Source: Candidatus Rokuibacteriota bacterium (lineage in GTDB: Bacteria > Methylomirabilota > Methylomirabilia > Rokubacteriales > CSP1-6). Taken from it: a stretch of 10,936 nucleotides of DNA. This document shows, in pieces, positions 1 through 6,140 of the stretch (position 1 is the stretch's first letter; every line of letters starts with the position of its first letter). Location: NCBI GenBank assembly GCA_003221595.1, contig QHSM01000264.1:1-10936 (forward strand), given 5' to 3'. Below the pieces are notes generated by a model. The model was not told where the DNA came from, did no database searches, and saw only the letters and a program-made list of their open reading frames with translations. The position numbers and the translations under genes were made by a program.

Positions 1-740
1 GTGACGCCGTTGACGAAGTCGGCGTCACTCGAGGCGAGGAAGCAGATGACCCGCGCCTGGTCCTCGGGCACGGCCACCCGGCCCAGCGGCACGCGCGCGT
101 TCTCGCGGGCCTGCTCCTCCGGTGAGAGCCGGTCCCAGCGCGGGCGAAGCCGCGGGCTCAGGGTGAGGCTCGGGGCGATGGCGTTCACGGTCACGCCGTA
201 CGGGCCGAGCTCGAACGAGAGCTTCCGCGTGAAGGCGATGATCCCGCCCTTGGCGGTCGCGTAGGCGCTGCTGCTGGTGGGGCTCAGGCCCCGGCCGGCG
301 ATCGACGAGAGGTTGACGATCTTGCCGGAGCGCTGTCGCTTCATCACCGGCGCGACCGCGTTGCAGAAGAGGAACGTGCCGGTCAGGTTGAAGTGGAGCA
401 TTCGCTGCCACTCGTCGAGCGTCAGCTCGTCCACCGCGGCGGAGGGCTTCGGAATGATGGTGCTGCCACCGACGGCGTTGACGAGGATGTCGATGCGCCC
501 GTGCTCGTCGACCACCCGCCGAACCGCCGCCGACACCTGCGCTCCGTCGAGCGCGTCCGCCACGAGCCCGTGCGCGTTTCCGCCGGCCGCCCGGATGCCG
601 CCCACGACCTGGTCCAGACACTCCTTGTCGACCTCGACCGCGACCACGGTCCCGCCCTCTCGACCGATGATCTCGGCGGTCGCCCGCCCGATCCCGCGGC
701 CCGCCGCCGTGATCAGCGCGACTCGTCCCGTGAATCTCAT
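1..740 (-). CDS. SDR family oxidoreductase, 3' end cut by window edge
   Basis: NAD(P)-dependent short-chain dehydrogenase/reductase, classical type, expected to be cytoplasmic and to interconvert an alcohol or hydroxyacyl group and a ketone. Reading from the ATG at 738-740, 246 complete codons are visible. The Rossmann glycine motif is TAAGRGIG (residues 11-18), with Ala replacing the first Gly of the usual TGxxxGxG. NAVGG stands at 88-92 where NNAG is usual. Asn118, Ser146, Tyr160 and Lys164 (YATAK) form the catalytic tetrad. The frame runs off the window at FVNGVT, which in this family is followed by a short C-terminal VDGG tail, so only about 10 residues are probably missing. An excellent Shine-Dalgarno (AAGGAGGG) lies 6-7 nt before the ATG. 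Glu37 in the acidic VVAVEVD stretch after the second strand suggests NAD preference (inference). The substrate cannot be read. The gene is divergent from the amidohydrolase at 902. Confidence 0.93.
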   Translation of the reverse strand, partial: MRFTGRVALITAAGRGIGRATAEIIGREGGTVVAVEVDKECLDQVVGGIRAAGGNAHGLVADALDGAQVSAAVRRVVDEHGRIDILVNAVGGSTIIPKPSAAVDELTLDEWQRMLHFNLTGTFLFCNAVAPVMKRQRSGKIVNLSSIAGRGLSPTSSSAYATAKGGIIAFTRKLSFELGPYGVTVNAIAPSLTLSPRLRPRWDRLSPEEQARENARVPLGRVAVPEDQARVICFLASSDADFVNGV

Positions 741-751
741 GGCCCGCCCTC

Positions 752-786
752 CTTTCCTAGCCGCACCTGCTTTCCTAGCCGCACCT
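752..786 (-). repeat. 17-bp tandem direct repeat in SDR leader
   Basis: Two identical 17-bp copies (CTTTCCTAGCCGCACCT on the plus strand) lie at 752-768 and 770-786, separated by one base. Read on the minus strand, the gene-proximal copy ends in GGAAAG. Together with the next bases this makes the AAGGAGGG Shine-Dalgarno of the SDR gene that starts at 740. The other copy ends in GGAAAGC and lacks the GGAGG, so only one copy is a working ribosome site. This looks like a local duplication in the untranslated leader. Confidence 0.85.
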
Positions 787-822
787 CGGCCGGCGGGGCC
801 CCAGCCCCGCGACGGCCTGCGG
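779..822 (-). promoter_or_regulatory. GC-rich hairpin in the SDR 5' leader
   Basis: An interrupted inverted repeat forms a long stem. Arms GCGGGGC (793-799) and GCCCCGC (804-810) enclose the 4-nt loop 800-803. Outside them GGCCG (788-792) pairs with CGGCC (813-817) across a 2-nt bulge (811-812). Further out CCGCA (779-783) pairs with TGCGG (818-822) across a 4-nt bulge (784-787). That gives 17 base pairs in three segments. It lies between the predicted minus-strand start site (about 842) and the SDR ribosome site. No U-tract follows, so it is not a classical terminator. One outer arm falls within the tandem repeat. A role in translation control or RNA stability is inference. Confidence 0.55.
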
Positions 823-848
823 CGCGCACGGCTTCTAGCGCTCGCTGA

Positions 849-877
849 ACCCTAGGGCGCGCGACTTGCCTTGTCAA
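849..877 (-). promoter_or_regulatory. Sigma-70-type promoter for the SDR gene at 740
   Basis: On the minus strand a perfect TTGACA (-35, positions 877-872) is followed after exactly 17 bp by TAGGGT (-10, positions 854-849; the first two and last bases of the hexamer are conserved). Predicted transcription starts near 842, giving an untranslated leader of about 100 nt that contains the hairpin and the tandem repeat. Confidence 0.6.
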
Positions 878-894
878 TTCGCCCCTGCTAGGCT
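866..894 (+). promoter_or_regulatory. Candidate promoter for the amidohydrolase, leaderless
   Basis: TTGCCT (866-871), a 17-bp spacer and TAGGCT (889-894) form a moderate sigma-70-like pair. The ATG of the amidohydrolase is only 7 nt past the -10 box, and no Shine-Dalgarno is present. Transcription would therefore start at or next to the start codon and give a leaderless mRNA. The -35 box abuts the -35 box of the divergent SDR promoter (872-877). Confidence 0.45.
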
Positions 895-901
895 CCGGGC
901 C

Positions 902-2101
902 ATGCGATACGAAATGATCTCCGCCGACTGCCATCTCGATCTCTGCTGGCTTCCGCCCGACCTCTTCACGTCCAGAGCGTCCGCGGCGCTCAAGGAGCGG
1001 ATGCCGTACACGAAGGACAGCCCGAAGGGGCCGGTCTGGGTCACCAACAAGGGCGCCGGCCTCGGGCTGGCATGCGGCATGGGCTCGGCGGGCCGGGAAT
1101 ACGTCCCCGGTCGCATTCATCGCTCGGATCGCATGGCGTCGACCGGGCTCTACGAGGACGGCAAGCGCGGGATCCGCCGCATCACCGACCCCGATCTGAG
1201 GCTCAAGGATCAGGATCGGGACGGCGTCCAGGCCGAGGTGCTCTACGGCGTCCTCGGCACCACCGGCCGCATGAACGACCCGGAGGCGGCGGTCGAGGTC
1301 CTGCGCATCTACAACGAGTGGCTCGCCGACTTCTGCTCGACGCATCCCGACCGCTACGCCGGGCTCGCGTCGATCCCGAACCATCCGCTGGAGGCGGCCA
1401 TCGCCGAGGTCGAGCGCGTCGTCAAGCGCGGCGCCCTGCGGGGGGTCGACATCGCGAACTCGTCGGACCTCAAGCCTCTCTGGGACCCCTACTGGAATCC
1501 GCTCTGGGACGTGATCGACGGCTGCGGCCTGCCGCTCCACTTCCACACGGTCGGCGGCTACACGCCCGAGCACATCCGCAAGGTCATCATGATCGGCTCC
1601 GATCCGTCACGCGCCGGCGCGCCGGACGCGCCGAAGGTCGACCTTCCGGTCGCGCGGTCGGCGTTCGCCTCGAACATCACCCAGTTCCAGATGAACATGT
1701 CCAACATCCTCACCTCGATGATCTTCTCGGGGGTGTTCGAGCGCTATCCGCGCTTGAAGCTCGTGCTGGGCGAGTCCGGGATCGGCTGGATTCCGTACGT
1801 CCTCTGGCGCATGGACGCCGAGTGGGAGGATCAGTTCAAGGACCTCTCGCTCACGATGCCGCCGAGCGAATACTGGAAGCGGCAGTGCTGGGCGACCTAC
1901 CAGACCGACCCGATCGGCGTGAAGCTGCTCGACGAGCTCGGCGCCGAGAAGGTCATGTGGGGCTCGGATTTCCCGCATCCCGACGGGGTGTGGCCCGACT
2001 CCCGCGAGTACATCGCCCGCGAGCTCGGCCATCTCCCGGAGAGCGTGCGCCGCAAGGTCGTCTGCGAGAACGCCGGAAAGCTCTACGGGCTGATCCGGTA
2101 G
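902..2101 (+). CDS. Amidohydrolase-2 family metal-dependent hydrolase/decarboxylase
   Basis: A 399-residue protein of the amidohydrolase 2 family (PF04909 type; relatives include ACMSD, gamma-resorcylate decarboxylase and related hydrolases), a TIM barrel with one divalent metal. The N-terminal metal motif is SADCHLD (Asp9, His11, with Asp13 where many relatives have a second His). LPLHFHT supplies His213/His215, GESGIGWIPY holds Glu291, and the C-terminal WGSDFPHPDG supplies Asp356 and His359. The length is normal for the family. The in-frame TTG at 866 would add 12 residues, but it lies inside the predicted promoter and makes the N-terminus unlike the family, so the ATG at 902 is preferred. 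No ribosome site is visible. The substrate is unknown; likely an aromatic or cyclic carboxylate (family knowledge only). The gene is single and convergent with the receiver gene ending at 2132. Confidence 0.93.
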   Translation: MRYEMISADCHLDLCWLPPDLFTSRASAALKERMPYTKDSPKGPVWVTNKGAGLGLACGMGSAGREYVPGRIHRSDRMASTGLYEDGKRGIRRITDPDLRLKDQDRDGVQAEVLYGVLGTTGRMNDPEAAVEVLRIYNEWLADFCSTHPDRYAGLASIPNHPLEAAIAEVERVVKRGALRGVDIANSSDLKPLWDPYWNPLWDVIDGCGLPLHFHTVGGYTPEHIRKVIMIGSDPSRAGAPDAPKVDLPVARSAFASNITQFQMNMSNILTSMIFSGVFERYPRLKLVLGESGIGWIPYVLWRMDAEWEDQFKDLSLTMPPSEYWKRQCWATYQTDPIGVKLLDELGAEKVMWGSDFPHPDGVWPDSREYIARELGHLPESVRRKVVCENAGKLYGLIR

Positions 2102-2131
2102 CCCGCGACCGGCCCGTCCAGGAGGCCTTGC

Positions 2132-2578
2132 TCAGGCGGGGCTGAACGACTGGCGGGGTCGCGCGTTCGGCAGGGCGAGGGCGACCAGGTGGTCGAGCTG
2201 ACCGAAGTCGAAGGGCTTCGGGATGAACGCGAACACGCCGCAGTTGAGGGCCTCGGCGGCGGCCTTGCTGTCGCGGCTCGCCGTGATCACCATCACCGGG
2301 ACCCTCGTGTCGATGTTGCGGAGCTGCTTGAGCGCCTGCAGACCGTCCATCACCGGCATGTGCAGGTCGAGGACCACCAGGTCGGGCCGGCCGCGCAACA
2401 CCATCATGACGCCTTCGGCGCCGTTGGCGGCGGTCTCGACCATGTAGGTCGTTCCGTGATTGAAGCTCTTGAAGAACTCCGTCAGCACCTGCCGGATGGT
2501 TTCCTCATCGTCGATGATGAGGACCCGCTTGGTCGGTCGTTCGAACGGCTTGTCGGGGCGCTTTTCCATGCGAGCCAT
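2132..2578 (-). CDS. Stand-alone response-regulator receiver protein
   Basis: A single CheY/Spo0F-like receiver domain with no DNA-binding or enzymatic output. Numbered from the alternative ATG at 2569, the acidic pair is Asp20/Asp21 in LIIDDEE, the phospho-acceptor is Asp68 in VVLDLHMPVMDG, the switch Thr is Thr96 in VITAS and the conserved Lys is Lys118 in IPKPF. A short basic N-terminal extension precedes the domain, and a tail of about 15 residues (PNARPRQSFSPA) follows. The start is uncertain. ATG 2578 and ATG 2569 both lack a clear Shine-Dalgarno. A GTG at 2614 is open but would start upstream of the sigma-54-type promoter at 2598-2613, so it is disfavoured. The protein probably acts as a phosphorelay intermediate or by protein contact. 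The hybrid kinase at 8697-10271 is the only kinase in the window and a possible partner (inference). Confidence 0.9.
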   Translation of the reverse strand: MARMEKRPDKPFERPTKRVLIIDDEETIRQVLTEFFKSFNHGTTYMVETAANGAEGVMMVLRGRPDLVVLDLHMPVMDGLQALKQLRNIDTRVPVMVITASRDSKAAAEALNCGVFAFIPKPFDFGQLDHLVALALPNARPRQSFSPA

Positions 2579-2597
2579 GGGCGACGCGTGAAGAACG

Positions 2598-2613
2598 AGC
2601 AAGCAAAGTGCCA
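2598..2613 (-). promoter_or_regulatory. Sigma-54 (-24/-12) promoter of the receiver gene
   Basis: On the minus strand TGGCAC (2613-2608), 5 nt and TTGCT (2602-2598) match the RpoN consensus TGGCAC-N5-TTGCW, with exactly 10 nt between the invariant GG and GC. The predicted start site is near 2587, giving a leader of 8 or 17 nt before the ATG at 2578 or 2569. The location directly before a two-component gene supports it. The upstream Y of the wider consensus is not matched. Confidence 0.6.
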
Positions 2614-2634
2614 CTGGCCCCGTATGGCCAATGG
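2611..2634. repeat. Imperfect inverted repeat next to sigma-54 site
   Basis: CCACTGGCC (2611-2619) and GGCCAATGG (2626-2634) are inverted with one mismatch around a 6-bp spacer. The left arm overlaps the -24 element of the receiver promoter. It could be an operator or simply chance. Confidence 0.3.
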
Positions 2635-2720
2635 TGATTGTTCTCGGGCGCTTACATGAGTGGGCTCGAGCGTCGGATCCCCGTCGTTGTGACAGGGTGG
2701 TTTGCCAATCCGGCGCGTGA

Positions 2721-2736
2721 TTCTTTCCGGAATGAA
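2721..2736. promoter_or_regulatory. Palindrome, possible upstream activator site
   Basis: TTCTTTCCGGAATGAA is a 16-bp palindrome with a perfect 8-bp core (TTCCGGAA, 2725-2732). Outer TTC and GAA arms flank it, and only the two linking bases are unpaired. It sits about 140 bp upstream of the predicted sigma-54 start site, the usual range for an enhancer-binding-protein site, and between two genes. The function is inference. Confidence 0.35.
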
Positions 2737-2763
2737 CCCGCCCGGTCGGCGCGCGCGCTCAGC

Positions 2764-3960
2764 TCAGACCGCGCGCTTGTCCTTCAACGCCTTCAGCTCG
2801 TCCGCGCTCAAGCCGAGCCACTGGCCGAACACTTCCGCGTTGTGCTCGCCGAGCATCGGCGCGCGCTTGACCTCGGTCGGTGAATCGGACATGCGCACGG
2901 GATTGCCCGGCATCGGGTAGCGGCCGCGCGCCGGATGTTCGAGGTCGACCACCATCCGGCGGTGCAGCAGCGACGGATCGGTGAAGACCTCGCCCGAGTC
3001 GAGCACCGCGCCGCACGGAATCCCGGCGTCGCCCAGCGTCTCCATCACCTCGTGCTTGGTCCGTTTCTCCGTCCACCCCTCGACCAGCGCATCGAGCTCG
3101 TCGTTGCGCGCGACCCGTCCCATCCGGTCGGCGAGCGTCGGATCGTCCCCGAGCTCGGGGCGCCCGAGAATCTTCGAGAAGATCTTCCACATCTCGAGCG
3201 TCGCGCAGTGGATGAAGACGTAGTCGTTCGGCCCGAACGGGCGGCAGCGGTACAGGCTCGACGGCGCCCCGCCCGGAGAACGGTTGCCGCGCCGCGGCAC
3301 GGGCTTGCCGGTCGAGTAGTGCTCGCGGAAGTGGATACGAACCAGGTTGAGGACCGCGTCCTGCTGGGCGACCTCGATGCGCTGGCCCACGCCGGTGGTC
3401 TGGCGCTGAACGATCGCGGCGAGGATCCCGATGGCCAGGTGGAGCCCCGCGCCCGTGTCGCCGAGCCCCGCCTCGACCTTCGTGGGCGGCCCGTCGCCCG
3501 TTCCGGTGACGCTCATCGCGCCGCCCATGGCCTGCGCGATCATCTCGAAGCTCTTGTAGTTCGCGTAGGGGCCGGTGCTGCCGAAGCCCTTGACCGAGCC
3601 CGAGATGATTCTCGGATTCATGCGACGCAGGTCGTCGTAGCCGAAGCCCAGGCGCTCGAACGAGCCCGGACCGAAATTCTCGATCAAGACGTCGGCGCGC
3701 TCGACCATCTTCTTGAGAATCGCGCGCCCCTCGGCGGTCTTGAGGTCGAGCGTGACGCCCTTCTTGTTGTTGTTCAGCATCAGGAAGAACCAGGCGTCCA
3801 GATCGGGACTCTCCGACAGCGCGCGGCGTCCCGGCTCGCCCCCGGGCGGCTCGATCTTGATGACGTTCGCGCCGAGCCACCCCAGCATCTGGGCGCAGCT
3901 CGGGCCTGCCTCGTACTGCGTGAGGTCGAGCACCACGATCCCGTCGAGGGCCTTTGCCAT
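2764..3960 (-). CDS. Family III CoA-transferase, formyl-CoA transferase-like (CaiB/BaiF)
   Basis: A 398-residue family III CoA-transferase that moves CoA between carboxylic acids through an aspartyl-CoA anhydride. The catalytic Asp168 is in LGDTGAGLHLAIGI and corresponds to Asp169 of Oxalobacter formyl-CoA:oxalate CoA-transferase. Much of the N-terminal half follows that enzyme (LDLTQYEAGP, GWLGANVIKIEPPGG, VLIENFGPG, VAQQDAVLNLVRI). Two differences matter: Glu17 stands where Frc has Gln17, and the segment after FREHYSTG is shorter, with RRGNRSPGGAP in place of the Frc glycine loop GGGGQ. The acceptor acid may therefore not be oxalate. The ATG at 3960 follows AGGAGG by 11 nt. An in-frame GTG at 3969 is only 2 nt from that site, so it is less likely. 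It is the second gene of an operon, 21 bp behind the ThDP enzyme, which points to shared acyl-CoA chemistry. Confidence 0.92.
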   Translation of the reverse strand: MAKALDGIVVLDLTQYEAGPSCAQMLGWLGANVIKIEPPGGEPGRRALSESPDLDAWFFLMLNNNKKGVTLDLKTAEGRAILKKMVERADVLIENFGPGSFERLGFGYDDLRRMNPRIISGSVKGFGSTGPYANYKSFEMIAQAMGGAMSVTGTGDGPPTKVEAGLGDTGAGLHLAIGILAAIVQRQTTGVGQRIEVAQQDAVLNLVRIHFREHYSTGKPVPRRGNRSPGGAPSSLYRCRPFGPNDYVFIHCATLEMWKIFSKILGRPELGDDPTLADRMGRVARNDELDALVEGWTEKRTKHEVMETLGDAGIPCGAVLDSGEVFTDPSLLHRRMVVDLEHPARGRYPMPGNPVRMSDSPTEVKRAPMLGEHNAEVFGQWLGLSADELKALKDKRAV

Positions 3961-3981
3961 GTGGGTCACATCCTCCTGGGA

Positions 3982-5616
3982 CTAGGTCGAATAGGCGGAG
4001 AAACGCACCGTGGTGGCGCGCGCCGTGTAGTCGGTCACCACGTTGACCACTGCCGGCTTGCGAGACGCGTACGCCCGCTCGAGGGCCGCCCGGATCTCGT
4101 GCGGCTTCTCGACGAACTCACCGTGAGCGCCGTAATCGATGGCGACCTTGTCGTACCGGGTATAGCCGAGATTGCGGCCGGGCTTGTCCTGCTTGGGATC
4201 CGCGGTCCAGCCGCCGTTGTTGCTGATGACGACGAGCACGGGGATCTTGTGGCGCACGGCCGTGTCGATCTCCGTCCCGTTGATGCCGTAGGAGCCGTCT
4301 CCGTGCAGGACGACCACCTGCGTGTCCGGGCACGCGACCTTCGCGCCGATACCGAACGGCAGCCCGACGCCCATGCAGCCGAAGGGACCGGAGTTCAGCC
4401 GATGGCCCGCCGTGAAGGTCGGGATCGACTGGCGCCCGTAGTTGAGGATCTCCTGGCCGTCGACGACCAGGATCGCGTCGCGGCGCAGGAAGTCGCGGAC
4501 CTCCTTGCAGAGCCGCAGCGGATGGATCGGCACCTTGTCGTCGCTCATGGCCTTCTCGGACTCGAGACCCTTCTCCGCGTCGATGCTCTTCAGCCGGTCG
4601 ACCCACGTGCGATAGCGGCCCTTGTCGAGCTTGCCCTTCGCCTCGGCCGTCAGCTGCTGCAGGACGGCGCGGGCATCGCCGAAGATCGGCACGTCCGCCG
4701 GACGGTTGTGGCCGAGCTCGGTCGGATCGACGTCGACCTGGATGACCTTCACGTCCGCGGCCCAGCGCGGCGGGCGCCCGAACTGGATGACGTAGTTGAA
4801 CCGGGTGCCGACGTTCAGGATGACGTCGGCCTCGGCGAAGGCCCTGGCGCGGGCGAAGAGGAACGCGAGCCCGTGGTCCTCGGGGATGGCCCCGCGCGAG
4901 AGCGGCGTCGTGTAGAAGGGGATTCCCGCCGTCTCGACGAAGGACTGGAGCGCCGCGCCGGCGTCCGACCACCACACGCCGCTCCCGGCGATGAGCAGAG
5001 GCCGCTCGGCCCGCGAGAGCAGCGCGATCGCCTCCGTAATGGCCGCGGGATCGCCGTGGGCCCGGGGCGCGGGCCTCCAGTGCGCCGGCATCGGGACGGC
5101 TGACTCCTCGACGACCTCGCCCAGGACGTCGCCGGGAAGGTCGAGGAACACCGGCCCGGGTCGGCCGGACGTGGCCTGGCGGAAGGCGGTCGCCACGACG
5201 TCGGGGATGCGCTTGGCGTCGAGGATGCGCGTGGCCCACTTGGTGATCGGCTTGTACAGCGAGAGCTGGTCGACTTCCTGGAACGCGTCCATTCCGAAGA
5301 AGATCCGCGGGCTCGTGCCGCCGACGGCGATCAGCGGAGCGGCGTCGACGAACGCGTTGGCCACGCCGGTCGCCATGTTGATCGTTCCCGGACCGGAGGA
5401 GGCCATGCACACGCCGGGACGCCGCGTCAGGCGGCTGTATGCGTGCGCCATCATGGAGGCGCCCTGCTCGTGACGGCTGTCGATCGCCCGCACACCGAGC
5501 TTGATACAGGCGCTCTCGGTCTCGAGCATCGGCCCGCCCATGAGATAGAACAGCGTGTCCATGCCCTGGGCCTTGAGCGACTTGGCGAGCAGCTCCGAAC
5601 CGGTGATCGATCCCAT
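3982..5616 (-). CDS. ThDP-dependent enzyme, oxalyl-CoA decarboxylase/2-hydroxyacyl-CoA lyase/acetolactate synthase-like
   Basis: A 544-residue thiamine-diphosphate enzyme with the standard three-domain order. The PYR domain carries the catalytic Glu50 in SRHEQGAS. A central nucleotide-binding domain has LNVGTRFN and VIQVDVDPTELG. The PP domain carries the ThDP motif GDG (439-441) to NN (466-467) and the CMGVGLPFGIGA segment. GMDAFQEVDQ (108-117) resembles acetolactate synthase and 2-hydroxyacyl-CoA lyase, whereas Oxalobacter oxalyl-CoA decarboxylase has DYEEMDQ there, so its Tyr120/Glu121 are Phe and Gln here. The C-terminus is short (VRFSAYST), and the long lid of oxalyl-CoA decarboxylase is not obvious. 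It is followed by an Frc-like CoA-transferase, so a C-C lyase or decarboxylase acting on a CoA thioester is the best guess. The exact reaction is not readable. The start ATG at 5616 has GGAGGG 4 nt upstream. It is first in its operon, with a promoter at 5648-5676. Confidence 0.92.
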   Translation of the reverse strand: MGSITGSELLAKSLKAQGMDTLFYLMGGPMLETESACIKLGVRAIDSRHEQGASMMAHAYSRLTRRPGVCMASSGPGTINMATGVANAFVDAAPLIAVGGTSPRIFFGMDAFQEVDQLSLYKPITKWATRILDAKRIPDVVATAFRQATSGRPGPVFLDLPGDVLGEVVEESAVPMPAHWRPAPRAHGDPAAITEAIALLSRAERPLLIAGSGVWWSDAGAALQSFVETAGIPFYTTPLSRGAIPEDHGLAFLFARARAFAEADVILNVGTRFNYVIQFGRPPRWAADVKVIQVDVDPTELGHNRPADVPIFGDARAVLQQLTAEAKGKLDKGRYRTWVDRLKSIDAEKGLESEKAMSDDKVPIHPLRLCKEVRDFLRRDAILVVDGQEILNYGRQSIPTFTAGHRLNSGPFGCMGVGLPFGIGAKVACPDTQVVVLHGDGSYGINGTEIDTAVRHKIPVLVVISNNGGWTADPKQDKPGRNLGYTRYDKVAIDYGAHGEFVEKPHEIRAALERAYASRKPAVVNVVTDYTARATTVRFSAYST

Positions 5617-5647
5617 GGCGCCCTCCGTGTACGAGCCGGTGGCTGAG

Positions 5648-5676
5648 AAGATACCCGAATTCCGCTTCGGTGTCTC
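5648..5676 (-). promoter_or_regulatory. Candidate sigma-70 promoter of the ThDP/CoA-transferase operon
   Basis: On the minus strand GAGACA (-35, 5676-5671), a 17-bp spacer and TATCTT (-10, 5653-5648) each match the consensus at 4 of 6 bases. The predicted start near 5641 leaves a leader of about 25 nt containing the GGAGGG ribosome site before the ATG at 5616. Confidence 0.45.
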
Positions 5677-5741
5677 CGTCCGCGGGCAGGCAGCTCGGCC
5701 CTGAGTGGCACGGCCGGGGGGGTGCGTGAGACACTGGGCCT

Positions 5742-6140
5742 ATGCGATTCCTCGGCGGGCGCTGGCTGCTCGGAGCGGTCGCGATGGTCTCAACTCTCGC
5801 GCCGGCAACCGCCCCCGCCCCGGCCGCCGCCGAGGTCCAGGAGAGCTCGGACCGGGCCTTCCGCCTGGAGTGGTCGAGAGGCGGGCGGAAGCTCGACGGC
5901 TACGTGTACAACCAGACGAGCCGGTACGCCTCGCGGATGCGGCTGCTCGTGGAAGGCGTCGACGGTTCCGGAAAGGTCACGGCCGCGACTTCGACGTGGG
6001 TCCCGGACGTCCCGCCGAACAACCGGACGTACTTCCAGGTCGCCGTCCCGGACGCCCCGTCCTATCGAATCACGATCGAGTCCTACCACTGGATCCAGGA
6101 AATCGCGTCGGGCGACGATCGCCGCGAGACCCGGCGATGA
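5742..6140 (+). CDS. Small secreted protein, first of tandem paralogue pair
   Basis: A 132-residue protein with a signal peptide: Arg2/Arg7, hydrophobic LLGAVAMVSTLA, then an Ala/Pro-rich stretch with likely cleavage after AAA at residue 30. The mature part is about 100 residues. It has the pattern FRLEWS, GYVYN, LLVEGVDGSGKV, DVPPNNRTYFQVAVPDAPSYRITIES. The order (a YVYN strand, a polar modifier, a long strand, an NNR/FxV strand and a SYR strand) suggests a small beta-sandwich like FxLYD-type domains (inference, not confirmed). No catalytic residues or cysteines are seen, and it probably resides in the periplasm or outside the cell. No clear Shine-Dalgarno or promoter was found upstream. The stop codon overlaps the start of the next gene (ATGA), so the two are co-translated. 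The gene is divergent from the ThDP operon. Function unknown. Confidence 0.85.
   Translation: MRFLGGRWLLGAVAMVSTLAPATAPAPAAAEVQESSDRAFRLEWSRGGRKLDGYVYNQTSRYASRMRLLVEGVDGSGKVTAATSTWVPDVPPNNRTYFQVAVPDAPSYRITIESYHWIQEIASGDDRRETRR

Noticed and set aside
866..901. TTG start for the amidohydrolase
   Set aside because: It lies inside the predicted -35 box, has no ribosome site and adds residues unlike the family N-terminus.
2125..2137. Short stem GCCT/AGGC between convergent amidohydrolase and receiver genes
   Set aside because: Only 4 bp with a 5-nt loop and no T-tract; too weak to call a terminator.
2579..2614. GTG start for the receiver protein
   Set aside because: It would begin upstream of the sigma-54-type promoter and has no ribosome site, and the extra residues are not part of a receiver fold.
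2935..5103. A 722-codon open frame on the plus strand
   Set aside because: It lies antisense to the CoA-transferase and ThDP genes, both of which have full family motifs. Its translation is low-complexity Arg/Asp/Val-rich text typical of the opposite strand of GC-rich genes.
5706..5720. TGGCACG as a third sigma-54 promoter before the secreted pair
   Set aside because: The -24 half is perfect, but the -12 position is a run of G with no TTGC, so the essential GC is missing.
4118..5734. A 538-codon minus-strand frame over the ThDP gene
   Set aside because: It is a different frame of the same strand as the ThDP enzyme, Arg/Gly-rich and without any motif.
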